64,000 bases of DNA from Neocallimastix lanati (nom. inval.) (GCA_016946835.1 JACVTC010000276.1:1-64000), one strand, 5' to 3'; positions 1 through 10,651 are shown, counted from the stretch's first letter. Notes: generated from the sequence alone by a model not told the origin. Program-made: numbers and translations.

Positions 1-325
1 CCCTAACCCTAACCCCTAACCCCTAACCCCTAACCCTAACCCTAACCCTAACCCTACCCCTAACCCCTAACCCCTAACCCTAACCCCTAACCCTAACCCC
101 TAACCCTAACCCTAACCCTAACCCTAACCCTAACCCCTAACCCCTACCCTAACCCTAACCCCCTAACCCCTAACCCCTAACCCCTAACCCCCTAACCCCT
201 AACCCTAACCCCTAACCCTAACCCCTAACCCTAACCCCTAACCCTAACCCCTAACCCTAACCCCTAACCCCCTAACCCTAACCCCCTAACCCTAACCCTA
301 ACCCTAACCCTAACCCTTAACCCTA
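1..325. repeat. Telomere repeat tract, left end
   Basis: About 325 bases of CCCTAA units with many CCCCTAA variants and a few irregular units (for example CCCTACCCC near 55, CCCTACCC near 147, CCCTTAA near 315). The C-rich strand reads 5' to 3' from base 1, which is the orientation expected at a left chromosome end. TTAGGG-type telomeres are the common fungal form; the frequent extra G on the complementary strand suggests a slipping telomerase template or degenerate repeats. The tract ends abruptly in AT-rich DNA. Confidence 0.97.
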
Positions 326-557
326 ATAATTAGTTATTATTATAAAATTACATACTTTAATAAAAATAATAATTTATGAAAATAATTTTCATTATTTAAA
401 TTTAGTTTAAAAATTATTATTTATAATTCTATCATTATAAATGATTAAATTATTGAATAAAAAAATTAAATATAAAAATAAAAAAAAAAAAATTATAAAA
501 TGTATGTAATTACTATAAAATTTACTAATTTTAGATTTTTACAATATTAAATATTAT

Positions 558-602
<45 letters not shown>

Positions 603-1606
603 TTAAATATAATTTAAAGTAAAAAAAAAATATAATACTTAAAAAAGATATTAATATTGCCACATTAAAGAATCTCTACTGTAAAAATTTTAAATAATAT
701 CAATAATATCTTTATAAATATTAAATAAATATTAATATTTTATTTAATAATATTTAAGATTAAATTAAATAAATTTTATAGTTTGTACCAGTAATACAAT
801 TAATATTTATTTAATTTTATAAATTAATAATTTTATAAATAAAAAATTGATATTAAATTTTAAGAAATATATATTTTGAAATTATAAATTAAAATCATTA
901 AATATTACAAGTGTAAAAAATTTTAATTAATATTATAAATCAAATCAAAATTATAAATATATGAATATTTATATTATATAATAATTAATATTTAATTTTT
1001 TTTTTTTTTTTTTTGTCGTAAATTTTATTTGTTATTTTTTAAATAAACGACTAAAATTTAACAATCTTAAGTTTCAAAAAAAAAAGAAAAAATAAAAAAT
1101 AAAATTATTTGGAACGATTATTCATTATGATTTGAAATTATTTATTAAAAAAAAAAAATAATACTACTTATTTTTATTTTAATATGAATTAATTAAAAAT
1201 CAATTTTATTATATTAAAAAATAAAAAATAAGAAATTAAATTATCATAATAATTTAAATAAATAAATAATAATAATAAAAAAAAAAAAAATTTATTAAAA
1301 TATTAATAATATGTAACTCCTAATTATTAATTAAAAGTAAGGAGGATGTATGATAATATTAATAATTAATATTTATAAGATCTTTTATTTCTAAATTAAA
1401 AATATATAAAGGTTTGTACCATTAAAATTTTTGTAATTATAATTAATAGAAAAAAAAGTTAAATGCAAATTATAAAGGGGATTTAATTTTAAAATAGGAG
1501 ATTTAATTTTAAAATATAAATAGAAGACAAATTTTTAAGTAAAATTTTCATTAAATAAAAATATTCTTTATAATTAAATATTCTTATAAATTTTTAATAT
1601 CTTATA
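326..1606. other. AT-rich subtelomeric spacer
   Basis: No gene seen. Very AT-rich with long homopolymers, notably a T run at about 560-596. Short repeated phrases occur, such as TTTGTACCA at about 782 and 1412, and GATTTAATTTTAAAATA twice at about 1479-1515, just before the following gene. A weak inverted repeat (ACTCCTAA and AAGGAGG) lies near 1316-1345. The last part may be the 5' untranslated or promoter region of the retroelement-like gene. Confidence 0.6.
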
Positions 1607-3820
1607 ATGCCATCTAAAGGGGAAGAAGTCTTAAGCTACGCCGGTGTTTACCACTTGTCATTTATTCTTAGTGGTAAAAACCAAAGCGCGGACGGACGCC
1701 CTATTCCGATCCGCTGCAGAAGATGCGGGGGAATTTTTACTAAGACAAGTCATACCCGCCTCTACTGCTCGAACAAACGAAAGAAATGCAACAATAGCTG
1801 CACCTTTAGTGCTCTTAAGGCGTATCTTATTGATCTTTATAATCATAAGATCGTCTCTCTCAGTAAGGGAAATGATAACATACCTCTTATCCTATTCAAG
1901 AATGGGAGACAGGTCATATCTCTCCCCTTCCAAAGTCCTAATCCCAAGGACAAAACTAATGAAGACCTCTTCAAACCGGTACCAGTAAAGAAGCTACTCA
2001 CGATGGTGCCTAGTTTGAGAAACCATTTCTGGTGCAAATATGATTATTGTAGACCAGAAATGAACGACAAAGAGGAGATTGATGTAAATCAAACCCTCCT
2101 CTCTGCTGAACCTACTACCTCTTCTAACGGTACTACTCTAGTCATCGCAGCACCTACCCAAGATGCTGCGATGAAAGAAGCTAACTCTGGGGAAGAACTC
2201 GTTGGAAAGACCGTCAGTAATCCCATGATTACTGAAGAGCCTATCTTAAAGCCTGTGATTCCCTCCACAACGAAAGAAGTAGATATCTTAAGCCAAGAAA
2301 GGTTATTCAAGAAGCCAGTGACCGAAGGGACTGGTAAAAGAAAAAATAACCCCTTGGAAGAAGATGAACGAAATCCTAGCATTGAGAGATATCTCTCAAG
2401 CTGCCAAAATTCGGCCCCTAAAGAGCTCAATCAGTTCGATTTAGACGAATTTAATCGTCTTAGAACTGAGAACGCTCATTTAAAAAATTTATGTTATAAT
2501 AGTAAGATTGAAATTTCCAATCTTACTGAATCAATAAGAAGCCTAGAAGAGTCTTGGAAAAAGGAGAAAGTTAAACTTTCATCCCAAATTTTCAAGGCTC
2601 AGAACAACTCAGTAGCACTTAGTACGGTGCTACAAAATAAGTCTGAAGCCTCCCCCTCTCGACTTTCTCTTGAAATATTAGAGAAAAAGGAGAGGATCAA
2701 AAAAATGATAGAAGAAAAAAAGGGAAAATGTAAGGATATTACAGATTCCCTTGAGAAGAATGCCGACCATCTTCCTCCACAGCTTCAACGAATAAGAAGT
2801 CAGGAAGATGGCCTCCCCTTAATTCAGGAAAGTATCCTGAGCCTCATTATGAGGCAACCTAAGATCATCCGAAAGGATGATCTTGACTTAGTATATATTA
2901 AAGGCATTCAAAGGCAACCCATCTGGGTTATCAAAAAATGCCTTAGTAATCTTGGAATACGACATTTTTATATTAAAAATGTCTCGTTCATTGGTAAAGA
3001 CATTTGCGAACTTACAGTTCTCAAAAGATCCAAACCAATGATTATTAACATCCTTAAAGTTTTTGAAAACTCATTCAAAGTTCTCGAAAACTTTAACCCT
3101 GTTGCTGTTGACAATGCCTCTACAGCTAATGATGAAGATATTCTTAGAGTAGAAAAAGCATGCTACCGAAGAATATCTGAAACTATTAATAGAAAAAGAA
3201 GTCCTGATTATATTAAGGACTTCTTTTCTAATGTTATCCAGAATATTAAATTTACCAAATTTAATATTCCTACGCCTACGCCTACTGCTGTTCCTGATGA
3301 AGCTTCTCTTAATGTAGAAGCCTCTACCTCAGGTAATAACTTCGCTGCTCCTTCTTCGGTTTGTGCCCACGATAATGCTCCAGCTACCATCAATGATGCT
3401 CCAGCTAACTCGCCCGGCTCGACCTCGGAAGTAGCTAATGCTGCCCTCCGCTCTAGTAAAGAAGCCATCTCTGCCTTTGCCCTTGCGCTAAAGGAAAGGG
3501 TTGTTAGCCCATCAAAGGGCTTTGCTGCTTTTAAGGCTGCTAATCCAAGTGGCCCTCTTGAATCCCCAGAGTTCAAAGGTACGTCTGAACTCTTTGAGGA
3601 TGACAGCCTAAACACGGAGGATGATAATGATTCAATTATCTCCTCAACGTTAACTCCTACAGTGCCAATTGAGCACTACCATGAAGCCGGGATGGATATG
3701 TATAGTGACACTATAATATCCAATTCCCCTAATATTCTCAGTACAACTATTAATCCATTAAATCCTATGGATTATAGTTCTGAGGATATTATTGAATCTA
3801 TGAAATATATCAATGAATAA
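1607..3820 (+). CDS. LINE-type retrotransposon ORF1 (Gag-like) protein
   Basis: A 737-residue protein whose base composition is clearly less AT-rich than its surroundings. Near the N-terminus (about residues 37-66) is a Cys-rich zinc-finger-like segment with CRRC followed by further cysteines. Residues about 275-330 form a charged leucine-containing coiled coil. Residues about 425-490 contain the phrase VYIKGIQRQPIWVIKKCL followed by a short beta-alpha pattern, which resembles the RRM-like nucleic-acid-binding region of fungal LINE ORF1 proteins. The C-terminal third is Ala/Ser/Pro-rich. LINE ORF1 proteins coat the element RNA. No reverse transcriptase ORF follows, so the element is either 3'-truncated or acts with a partner elsewhere. 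The start is the first in-frame ATG after an AT-rich leader. Family assignment is by pattern only. Confidence 0.6.
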   Translation: MPSKGEEVLSYAGVYHLSFILSGKNQSADGRPIPIRCRRCGGIFTKTSHTRLYCSNKRKKCNNSCTFSALKAYLIDLYNHKIVSLSKGNDNIPLILFKNGRQVISLPFQSPNPKDKTNEDLFKPVPVKKLLTMVPSLRNHFWCKYDYCRPEMNDKEEIDVNQTLLSAEPTTSSNGTTLVIAAPTQDAAMKEANSGEELVGKTVSNPMITEEPILKPVIPSTTKEVDILSQERLFKKPVTEGTGKRKNNPLEEDERNPSIERYLSSCQNSAPKELNQFDLDEFNRLRTENAHLKNLCYNSKIEISNLTESIRSLEESWKKEKVKLSSQIFKAQNNSVALSTVLQNKSEASPSRLSLEILEKKERIKKMIEEKKGKCKDITDSLEKNADHLPPQLQRIRSQEDGLPLIQESILSLIMRQPKIIRKDDLDLVYIKGIQRQPIWVIKKCLSNLGIRHFYIKNVSFIGKDICELTVLKRSKPMIINILKVFENSFKVLENFNPVAVDNASTANDEDILRVEKACYRRISETINRKRSPDYIKDFFSNVIQNIKFTKFNIPTPTPTAVPDEASLNVEASTSGNNFAAPSSVCAHDNAPATINDAPANSPGSTSEVANAALRSSKEAISAFALALKERVVSPSKGFAAFKAANPSGPLESPEFKGTSELFEDDSLNTEDDNDSIISSTLTPTVPIEHYHEAGMDMYSDTIISNSPNILSTTINPLNPMDYSSEDIIESMKYINE

Positions 3821-4207
3821 ATATATTTCATACGATTTCAGTTTTAATTAAATATACTTACTTTACGAACAAACTAAAATTTAATTTCTTTATAAATTTT
3901 ATTTTAAAATATTCTACTAGATTATAAAAACTTTATATTCTTTTAGATAATTACAAAAATTCTTTTATTAGAATTACTTTTATTATTCATTTACTTTAAA
4001 AGAATAATTTTTCTCTTCCTTAAAATTCTAAACTTTATAGATATATACTTTTTTTTTACTTTATCGAACTTTTATTTTTTTACTAAAAATGTATTAATTT
4101 ACTTAAAATCATGTAGTCATGATTTCATATAATTTATATATACATTAATTAATGTATTATCTAATCGAATAATTTTAATAAAAATTACAAAGTTTAAAAC
4201 CTAACCC
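3821..4207. other. AT-rich spacer between retroelement gene and viral DNA
   Basis: No gene or poly(A) tail recognisable as a LINE 3' end. The sequence ends with the telomere-like motif at 4200-4208. Confidence 0.5.
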
Positions 4208-4208
4208 T
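4200..4208. repeat. Interstitial telomere-like motif at the viral breakpoint
   Basis: CCTAACCCT, one and a half telomere units in the same orientation as the terminal tract, sits directly against the first base shared with the second viral copy (4208 equals 56835). Nine bases alone could be chance, but GC-rich sequence is rare here and the position is exact. It is the expected scar of telomere addition to a broken end. Confidence 0.5.
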
Positions 4209-4319
4209 ATTCCTTTTAAACCTGGGATGAAAAATAAACCTTATTTATTATTAAATAGAAATATTGATGGTTCAATAATTATACCAAATAAAAATAATTC
4301 TGACTATATGATATATTAA
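4208..4319 (+). pseudogene. 3' stub of the unknown 457-residue viral gene
   Basis: Matches the last 112 bases of the intact gene at 55573-56946, including its stop codon. The break falls about 36 codons before the stop and coincides with the telomere-like motif. It cannot encode the full protein. Confidence 0.93.
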
Positions 4320-4762
4320 GTTTCGTTTTTGTTCAGAAACATCTTCATTATTTATAGATTATTATTGTTTAAATTTATATATTTATATATAATTTATATA
4401 TATATTTTTTATTATTTATATATTTAAAAATTATGTTTTATATATTGATTTTTTATTATTTATATATTTAAAAATTTATGGTGTATATATATATATATAT
4501 TTAGTTTATATTTTTTAAAACAAAAAAAAAAAAAATATTTCATCAAATCAACTAATTTTATTGATTTCTTTAATCTATGTAATGAATTAAATTTATTTAT
4601 TGTTTTCTTTATTTTAAATTTAACATAATAATTTAATTACATACAAAAAAAGAATTTATTATATAGATGTAAAAATTTTATTTACATTTATATTTCTTAA
4701 ATAAAATGATAATAATATATTCGTTTTCATAAAGCAAAATTAATAAAATTATTTAAAAATAA
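4320..4762. other. Intergenic AT-rich DNA, viral copy 1
   Basis: No gene seen. Contains TA microsatellites around 4380-4500 and an A run near 4525. Nearly the same as 56947-57384. Confidence 0.6.
4321..4341 (+). terminator. Possible 3'-end hairpin, copy 1
   Basis: GTTTC and GAAAC arms (5 bp) around an 11-base T-rich loop, two bases after the stop of the unknown gene. The same hairpin is in copy 2 at 56948-56968. Giant viruses such as mimivirus use 3' hairpins for mRNA end formation; this one is short and the role is inferred. Confidence 0.25.
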
Positions 4763-6265
4763 ATGACTAAAGAATATTTTTCTGAATCAGACATTAATTA
4801 TATTTGTAATAAAATATCTAATCCATTTTCTAATGAGATTATTCATTTTCAAGTATACATTAAAAATTTACTTCAAAAAATTAGAAAATTTCTTGAACAA
4901 AAAAGGAAATCGCCAAATTTTAAACCCGATGAATTTGTTAAAATAGTTATAAATCATATTAATTCACATAAAGTGGCAGCAAATACTCATGTTGGAATTC
5001 TAGCGGCTCAGTCAATTGGAGAACCGGTCACTCAATCAGCTTTGAGTTATTTTCATAAACTTGCAGGCGATGATACGATTAATGGTTTGAAAGAGTTATA
5101 TAATATAACTCATAATAAAACAGAGTTAAGTGTAGTTGAATTTTATTTAAAACCAGACGATTATGATGAAGATTCAAAAGAAAGAATTTTAAATAGTTTT
5201 AAATATATAAATTTAAAAGATATTGTATTAGATGTGGTTTATAACGGTTTTAATTTACGTTTTTATCTTTATTCCCATAGTGTTTTTGCCCATAGACTTC
5301 ATCCTCTCATCATACACCAAGCTATCAAGCAATATTTAAAAGTTTCTAAAAACATTCTTGGAAAGTGGGATTCTTCATTTAATCTTGAGAATCTTTATAT
5401 TGAATTTAAAAGCCCAGCTTCAAAAATATTAGACTGGTTAGATAGTAATGGTATAGAATATGTTGTTGAAGAAGATATATTATGTGTTTATAAAGTAAAA
5501 GAAAATTATCCTAATAACGTAATAAACTTGGAAAGTGATGATGACTATAATGATAAATATGTTTTAAGTGATAACGAACAGAATAAAAATGAATGGCAAT
5601 ATGAAGAAAATTTTCATACCCAAAATAAAAATGATGAAGAACGTCATATCGAAATTAAAAATGAATCAAATATTACTAACGATAGCTTATTAGATTATTT
5701 TAAAATAAATAATTTAAAGTTTGAAGAAAAAGAAAATTACTATATACTTGATAGTAATTATGTTAAAATAAAAGATGAAAAAATTATCAAATTGCTAAGT
5801 GATATTTCTTTAACAGGAACTAAAGGAGTAAAAACTGTCTCTTCTAAAATGCTTGGAGAAGAAGAATTTTACGTGGAAGTCGTCGGAAGAAATCTTGACC
5901 CTCTATTCGAAAATCAATATATTGATCTTGATCGTTCTCGTTATACCGTTTATGGTACTTCAAAATATGTTGATCATAACACTCGAAAACAAAATATTCT
6001 AGAGCAATTAAAACGAATTACTAATATCGATAAATCGTACTACAATAATCAACATATTGAATTACTTACTAACTTCATGTGTCGGAATAATACCATCGTA
6101 CCAATGTCACGTTTCGGAATGAAAAATGATGATTACTCATTTATTTCAAAATTGTCCTTTGAAGATCCTTATAGCGTTTTAGAAAATATTTTATACGGCG
6201 TTAAAGATAGTTTATCTTCCGTATCAGCAAAAATTATTACTGGAATATACAATGGTAAAATTTAA
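4763..6265 (+). CDS. RPB1: DNA-directed RNA polymerase largest subunit, C-terminal half (RPB1-C), copy 1
   Basis: 500 residues corresponding to the C-terminal part of the largest RNA polymerase subunit. Residues about 75-102 carry THVGILAAQSIGEPVTQ and the following trigger-loop region with FHKLAG, a strongly conserved RPB1 signature. Residues about 385-500 match the C-terminal cleft and foot region, including the HIELLTNFM phrase and a MSRFGM phrase. A TAA lies directly upstream in frame with the ATG, so this is a separate gene rather than a continuation. The N-terminal half is a distinct gene at 43405-45564. The two proteins would have to assemble into one subunit, as archaeal A' and A'' do. 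There is no heptad CTD tail. An acidic Asn-rich insert lies at residues about 250-300. Copy 2 (57385-58888) is interrupted. Confidence 0.96.
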   Translation: MTKEYFSESDINYICNKISNPFSNEIIHFQVYIKNLLQKIRKFLEQKRKSPNFKPDEFVKIVINHINSHKVAANTHVGILAAQSIGEPVTQSALSYFHKLAGDDTINGLKELYNITHNKTELSVVEFYLKPDDYDEDSKERILNSFKYINLKDIVLDVVYNGFNLRFYLYSHSVFAHRLHPLIIHQAIKQYLKVSKNILGKWDSSFNLENLYIEFKSPASKILDWLDSNGIEYVVEEDILCVYKVKENYPNNVINLESDDDYNDKYVLSDNEQNKNEWQYEENFHTQNKNDEERHIEIKNESNITNDSLLDYFKINNLKFEEKENYYILDSNYVKIKDEKIIKLLSDISLTGTKGVKTVSSKMLGEEEFYVEVVGRNLDPLFENQYIDLDRSRYTVYGTSKYVDHNTRKQNILEQLKRITNIDKSYYNNQHIELLTNFMCRNNTIVPMSRFGMKNDDYSFISKLSFEDPYSVLENILYGVKDSLSSVSAKIITGIYNGKI

Positions 6266-6925
6266 ATAATTATTCCTTATAAAGGATATTATTATAATAT
6301 TATTATTAACAAATGTTATTTTCAAAAAAATGAATAATTTATAATGTAAACATTTTTATATTAATATCTATATATTTAATTTTAAAGTTATATATATTTT
6401 ATTTTTTTAAAAAATATATATACAAATATATATACTACTTTACATATATTATTTAATATTATGATATATAAATTTTAGTTACATTATATATATAAAAATT
6501 TAAAATATATTTTTAAAAAAATATACTAAATTAAAACAAGAAATATTAATTAGAGTAGATTAAATACATTAATATATATTGTGTAAATTAAAGTAATAAT
6601 AATAAACTATAATAAAAATTTAATAATAATAGGACTAATGAAATTACAAAAATATAATAGTGCTGACAATGTCCTTTTTTTTTTTTTTAAAACATTTTAT
6701 GTAAAATATAAAATTTGTACTATATGAAAAAATAAAATTAAATAACATTAATATAAATAAATTCATGAAAAGTAAAACATTATACTTGTACTTTTTATTT
6801 TAATTTTTATTATACACTTTGCTTTTATCTTATTTTATACAATTAATTGTAATTATCATTAAAAGTTTTATAAAAAATAACTTAGTATGAATAAAAATTT
6901 TATACTTATATTTATATTAAAATTT
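6266..6925. other. Convergent intergenic region between RPB1-C and polymerase
   Basis: 660 bases of AT-rich DNA between two convergent genes. No gene seen. A small inverted repeat TCCTT/AAGGA lies at about 6274-6287, just past the RPB1-C stop. Confidence 0.55.
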
Positions 6926-6927
6926 TT
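6893..6927 (-). terminator. Possible 3'-end hairpin of the DNA polymerase gene
   Basis: Perfect 10-bp A/T inverted repeat (6893-6902 with 6918-6927) around a 15-base loop, overlapping the polymerase stop codon. Copy 2 has the same arms with one extra loop base. A/T-only arms are easy to get by chance here. Confidence 0.3.
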
Positions 6928-9900
6928 AAAGTAGTTCGCTGATCTCTTCACTGTAAGATTTTAATAAATTTATTAAACCTTTTCTTACATAATGATTATA
7001 ATAGTAATTATAATCTAACTTTGGTACAATAATATTTTTATCTTTAAGACTTTTTTCCTTTAAGTTATTATACAAATCTAAAGACATAATTTTATCACCA
7101 AATAAATTCGAATCTTTACTAAAAGAAAAATTTGTGGTTTTTATAATAACATAGTTAATTTTTTCACCTACTTTATAATCAAGATTATACCTTTTATGAT
7201 TATTTATAAATAATAATACGTAATAGGATTTATTCGTATATTTTGGTCCAATGGATAAACGCATAATCAATTTTTCAAAAGGAACTTCACCAGCTAGTAA
7301 TTCTTTTTTCATTTTAATGACTTTTTCTTTTATTAATTTTTTCGGATACTTATAAAGAATCATATATAAAAATATTTTGTAATAATCACGAATAAAAATA
7401 CACGTATTCTTTTTAATCAGATCTATACCCTTTATGTATAAAGTTGGTTTATCCTTATCAGCTAAAATTCCAGAGTATTTCTTTTTCGAAATAATAAGCA
7501 TTCGGGAAAAGGTATTTTCATATTTTAGATGCATCCCTTCTGGTAGTAGATTTGTCACGATATTGGATACCTCTTTGCACTCTTTAACAAATTTATCAGT
7601 ATCAAAATGATCCAAATTATTGTTTTGAACATTTTCATTATCATTAATAATGTTATTGTTGTTATTGTTGTTGTTGTTATTGTTGTTGTTGTTGTTGTTG
7701 TTAATGTTGTTTTCGTTGTTATTGATTTTATTGCTATTTTTATTTTGGCTATAATACATTTCAAAAAAACTTTTCTTCTCTTTTTTATATTCGATTAGGC
7801 AGGAATCCGTATCCCCATAGATGACATGAAATTTTGTTTTTTCTTGAATAATATTTATGGCTTTATTTAAGTAATTTCTTCCCATTCCTGTGGTACATTC
7901 TGCGCCAGGTAAAAATCTTAAGAATTTCAATGAGCTAGATCCAAGACATCCATAAATTGAGTTTGCTTGAATTTTCAATGCATATTGCCGCTTGTCGTAA
8001 ATAATATAATCCGCACCAGAGGATTCCTTCATTAAATTTTTATATCGTACACGTTCTGATAAAAGCACTTTCATCATCTGTGGTAGAATACCAATATGAT
8101 TCTTAGTGTAATAATATACTTTATCACCAATATCAATTCGGTGATACGAATCTTTGGGATATTTATCAATCGTTGAACTATCTAATAATGTGGTGTAGCA
8201 TATATTGTGAGTGATGATGACACTAGGATATAAACTTGTAAAATCTAGCATAGTGCAATAATCATACACACCTGGTTTGGGTTCAATTACCGTTGCTCCT
8301 TTATACCCTTGAATATTGGATTGATCTAAATCAATACATATATTATTGTCGTAAGAATATTTGTAAAGCAAATTGGAAAATTTTTTACTCTGCCCCGTTT
8401 TATAGACTTCGTCAATACGTATTCTTGATATTTTTGCTACTTCTAAAAGTTGAATCCACTGATGAGAAACATTAAATATATTCAATGTCAATATCGAATC
8501 CATAACACAGTATTTTGCCACTTTATGTAACGATTCTTCCGTATTCTCATAGATTAAATAAAACATTTCTTTATAGGGCAAATCTATTTTATGTTTATTT
8601 AATAATTGCTCCGAAACATAATTTAAATTTGAGGATGGTAAATTTAAGGATTTAGCATACTTATATATATCAACGGCTATACGACCCGGAATATATAATT
8701 CCACTTCATCGCCTATTAAATTATTGAATTGGGAAGGTTTATTTAAAATTCGACTAGCAGAGAATGGTGTCTCCTTCGTATCAATGCTCAAATACATACC
8801 TGCTCTTTGTGCTAAATACTTATAATCAAATCCAAAAGTGTTAAATCCAATAATAATATCGGGATCAAATTTACTTATTTGCTTAAAAAATTCACACAAT
8901 AGTTCATATTCCGTAGATACATAGATCATTTCATATTCAAATTGTTCATCATTATTTTTACTTTCATCTAAATCTTTATTATTTTTATTCTTTTTATTAT
9001 CTTCCATTCGTTTTATGAAATCTTCTATTTTCTCAAAGTTTTCATTTTGATTTTTAACTTTCTTGTTCATAGGAAGATCCGTGTCTTTCTCATTTTTATT
9101 TAAAATATTTTTAAACTTATCAATTCTACTATGACCATCATCACTATAATTTGCATTTAAAATATTACTTAACCTATTAAATCGATTAACAATCCCTTCA
9201 TCATAACTTCTTTTCTTTATTAAAATATTTTTGAATTTGTTAAATCTTTCATTTACCTCTGAATTATATGTATTATTAGATTGATTAGGATTACAAATAT
9301 TTTTATTGGTTTGAATAATTAAATTCTTATTTCTAAAATTTAAAGTTTCATCACTACTCTTTAACATGCGAATTATTCTATCCAATTTTTCGTGATTTTC
9401 TTTAAATTTTTTAGCAACTTTTTCTAAATCATTATTTCTAATATTATTTTCAATAATCTCTGGAACATCGTTTTCAACATTATTTTTATCCTTATTTTCA
9501 GCATTATCTTCAACATTATCCTCTACAAGCTTTTCTTCATTATTTTCAACATTGCTTTCAACATTACTTTCAACATTACTTTCAACATTGCTTTCAACAT
9601 TACTTTCAACATTACATTCAACGTTACTTTCTATATTATTTTCAACATCAATTTCAACATTATCTTCAGTGTTCTCTTCAACCTTATCTTTTACGCTATC
9701 TTCAACCTTATTAGCTATATTATTTTTGTTTTCTTTGTTAAATTTTTGGGCTTCATATTTTTTCATATCAATTTTAAAGATACTTTGCTCGATACATGCA
9801 GCTTTAAATGATTGAAGATCCAAAAAAGGAAAAAAATTTGCATCAATTTCTTCAAATTCATTTTTATTGATGACATTAATATCATCATCAAATTTAACGC

Positions 9901-10507
9901 ATATGGCAATACATTTTTTTTCGTTTTCATGATTAAATACAAGGCTAATAGTTGATATATAATCTTCAAATATATATCGATTAGGAAATGATTCGAAATC
10001 ATGAGACATACATTCAATATCAAAAGATAAAATAGAAGGAGATGGATAGCTATTAATTTCAACAGATTTTATATTTTTATATTGAACGATATACTCTTCA
10101 TCAAAGGTAGTATACTTCTCTTTGGAATTTAACTCCCAGTGCTCCATTTCTATCCATCCTATTGTATTTAAATTACATTCAGCCAGAAACGCTGAAATTA
10201 TATCCACATTTAATATTGACGAATAATAAGAAGAATATTCGGAATAATTAGGAAACATGACTTTAAAGATAATTTTATTACCTTCTAAATAATGTCTTAA
10301 AAGTTTTCTTGAAAGTACTTCTTTATTGTTTCTTGAATTGCCATTGAATTTAAAGTCACGATATTGTGAAAATTTGTATAAAGGATAATTATCTATAATA
10401 ATTGATACTTTGTCATTTCTAATATTACTATATCCAAATCCTATAATAACTGGGGAATTGTTTTTTATTAGCAATTCCCAATTATAAATGAATATTATTT
10501 TATTCAT
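6926..10507 (-). CDS. polB: Family B DNA polymerase, copy 1 (intact)
   Basis: 1193 residues. The 3'-5' exonuclease domain is present: DIE at 163-165 (Exo I), the IIGFNTFGFDYKYL region (Exo II) and YCVMDS (Exo III). Polymerase motifs follow: DFTSLYPS from residue 755 (motif A), ANSIYG around 848-852 (motif B), YGDTDS at 897-902 (motif C), and a KKKYSG region. This is the replicative polymerase type of nucleocytoplasmic large DNA viruses; no terminal-protein-primed features were noticed. Two low-complexity inserts stand out: a 12-base-period NVES repeat around residues 290-320 in an acidic region between Exo I and Exo II, and a poly-Asn run around residues 920-950 just after motif C. It is convergent with RPB1-C. 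All motifs are intact in this copy, unlike the copy at 59553-63195. Confidence 0.97.
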   Translation of the reverse strand: MNKIIFIYNWELLIKNNSPVIIGFGYSNIRNDKVSIIIDNYPLYKFSQYRDFKFNGNSRNNKEVLSRKLLRHYLEGNKIIFKVMFPNYSEYSSYYSSILNVDIISAFLAECNLNTIGWIEMEHWELNSKEKYTTFDEEYIVQYKNIKSVEINSYPSPSILSFDIECMSHDFESFPNRYIFEDYISTISLVFNHENEKKCIAICVKFDDDINVINKNEFEEIDANFFPFLDLQSFKAACIEQSIFKIDMKKYEAQKFNKENKNNIANKVEDSVKDKVEENTEDNVEIDVENNIESNVECNVESNVESNVESNVESNVESNVENNEEKLVEDNVEDNAENKDKNNVENDVPEIIENNIRNNDLEKVAKKFKENHEKLDRIIRMLKSSDETLNFRNKNLIIQTNKNICNPNQSNNTYNSEVNERFNKFKNILIKKRSYDEGIVNRFNRLSNILNANYSDDGHSRIDKFKNILNKNEKDTDLPMNKKVKNQNENFEKIEDFIKRMEDNKKNKNNKDLDESKNNDEQFEYEMIYVSTEYELLCEFFKQISKFDPDIIIGFNTFGFDYKYLAQRAGMYLSIDTKETPFSASRILNKPSQFNNLIGDEVELYIPGRIAVDIYKYAKSLNLPSSNLNYVSEQLLNKHKIDLPYKEMFYLIYENTEESLHKVAKYCVMDSILTLNIFNVSHQWIQLLEVAKISRIRIDEVYKTGQSKKFSNLLYKYSYDNNICIDLDQSNIQGYKGATVIEPKPGVYDYCTMLDFTSLYPSVIITHNICYTTLLDSSTIDKYPKDSYHRIDIGDKVYYYTKNHIGILPQMMKVLLSERVRYKNLMKESSGADYIIYDKRQYALKIQANSIYGCLGSSSLKFLRFLPGAECTTGMGRNYLNKAINIIQEKTKFHVIYGDTDSCLIEYKKEKKSFFEMYYSQNKNSNKINNNENNINNNNNNNNNNNNNNNNNIINDNENVQNNNLDHFDTDKFVKECKEVSNIVTNLLPEGMHLKYENTFSRMLIISKKKYSGILADKDKPTLYIKGIDLIKKNTCIFIRDYYKIFLYMILYKYPKKLIKEKVIKMKKELLAGEVPFEKLIMRLSIGPKYTNKSYYVLLFINNHKRYNLDYKVGEKINYVIIKTTNFSFSKDSNLFGDKIMSLDLYNNLKEKSLKDKNIIVPKLDYNYYYNHYVRKGLINLLKSYSEEISELL
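9548..9640 (-). repeat. 12-base tandem repeat coding NVES
   Basis: About eight imperfect copies of a 12-base unit inside the polymerase gene, giving a run of Asn-Val-Glu-Ser. Also present in copy 2 at about 62236-62328. Confidence 0.85.
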
Positions 10508-10651
10508 TTGTTTTTTATTTTAAAAATATTAAAAAATTATACATAAATATGTTAGAATTAAATATTTTCTTATATTAACTACTAATACCAATCTATATAG
10601 ATAATATAGATTTGAAATTTTTTTTGAATTTTAAATATTCTTTGAAAAAGC

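Noticed and set aside
1644-1988. Short frames overlapping the retroelement gene (both strands)
   Set aside because: They lie inside a 737-codon frame with domain support and arise because that gene is less AT-rich.
7607-7798. Plus-strand Ile/Val-rich open frames opposite the Asn tracts (also at 60234-60482, 36440-36844 and 62119-62503)
   Set aside because: They are antisense readings of AAT/ACT/GAA-type codon repeats in real genes.
6926-10507. Protein-primed polymerase like those of yeast killer plasmids
   Set aside because: The motif order and spacing fit the larger giant-virus type polymerase, no terminal-protein domain was recognised, and the companion RNA polymerase is the multi-subunit RPB1/RPB2 kind.
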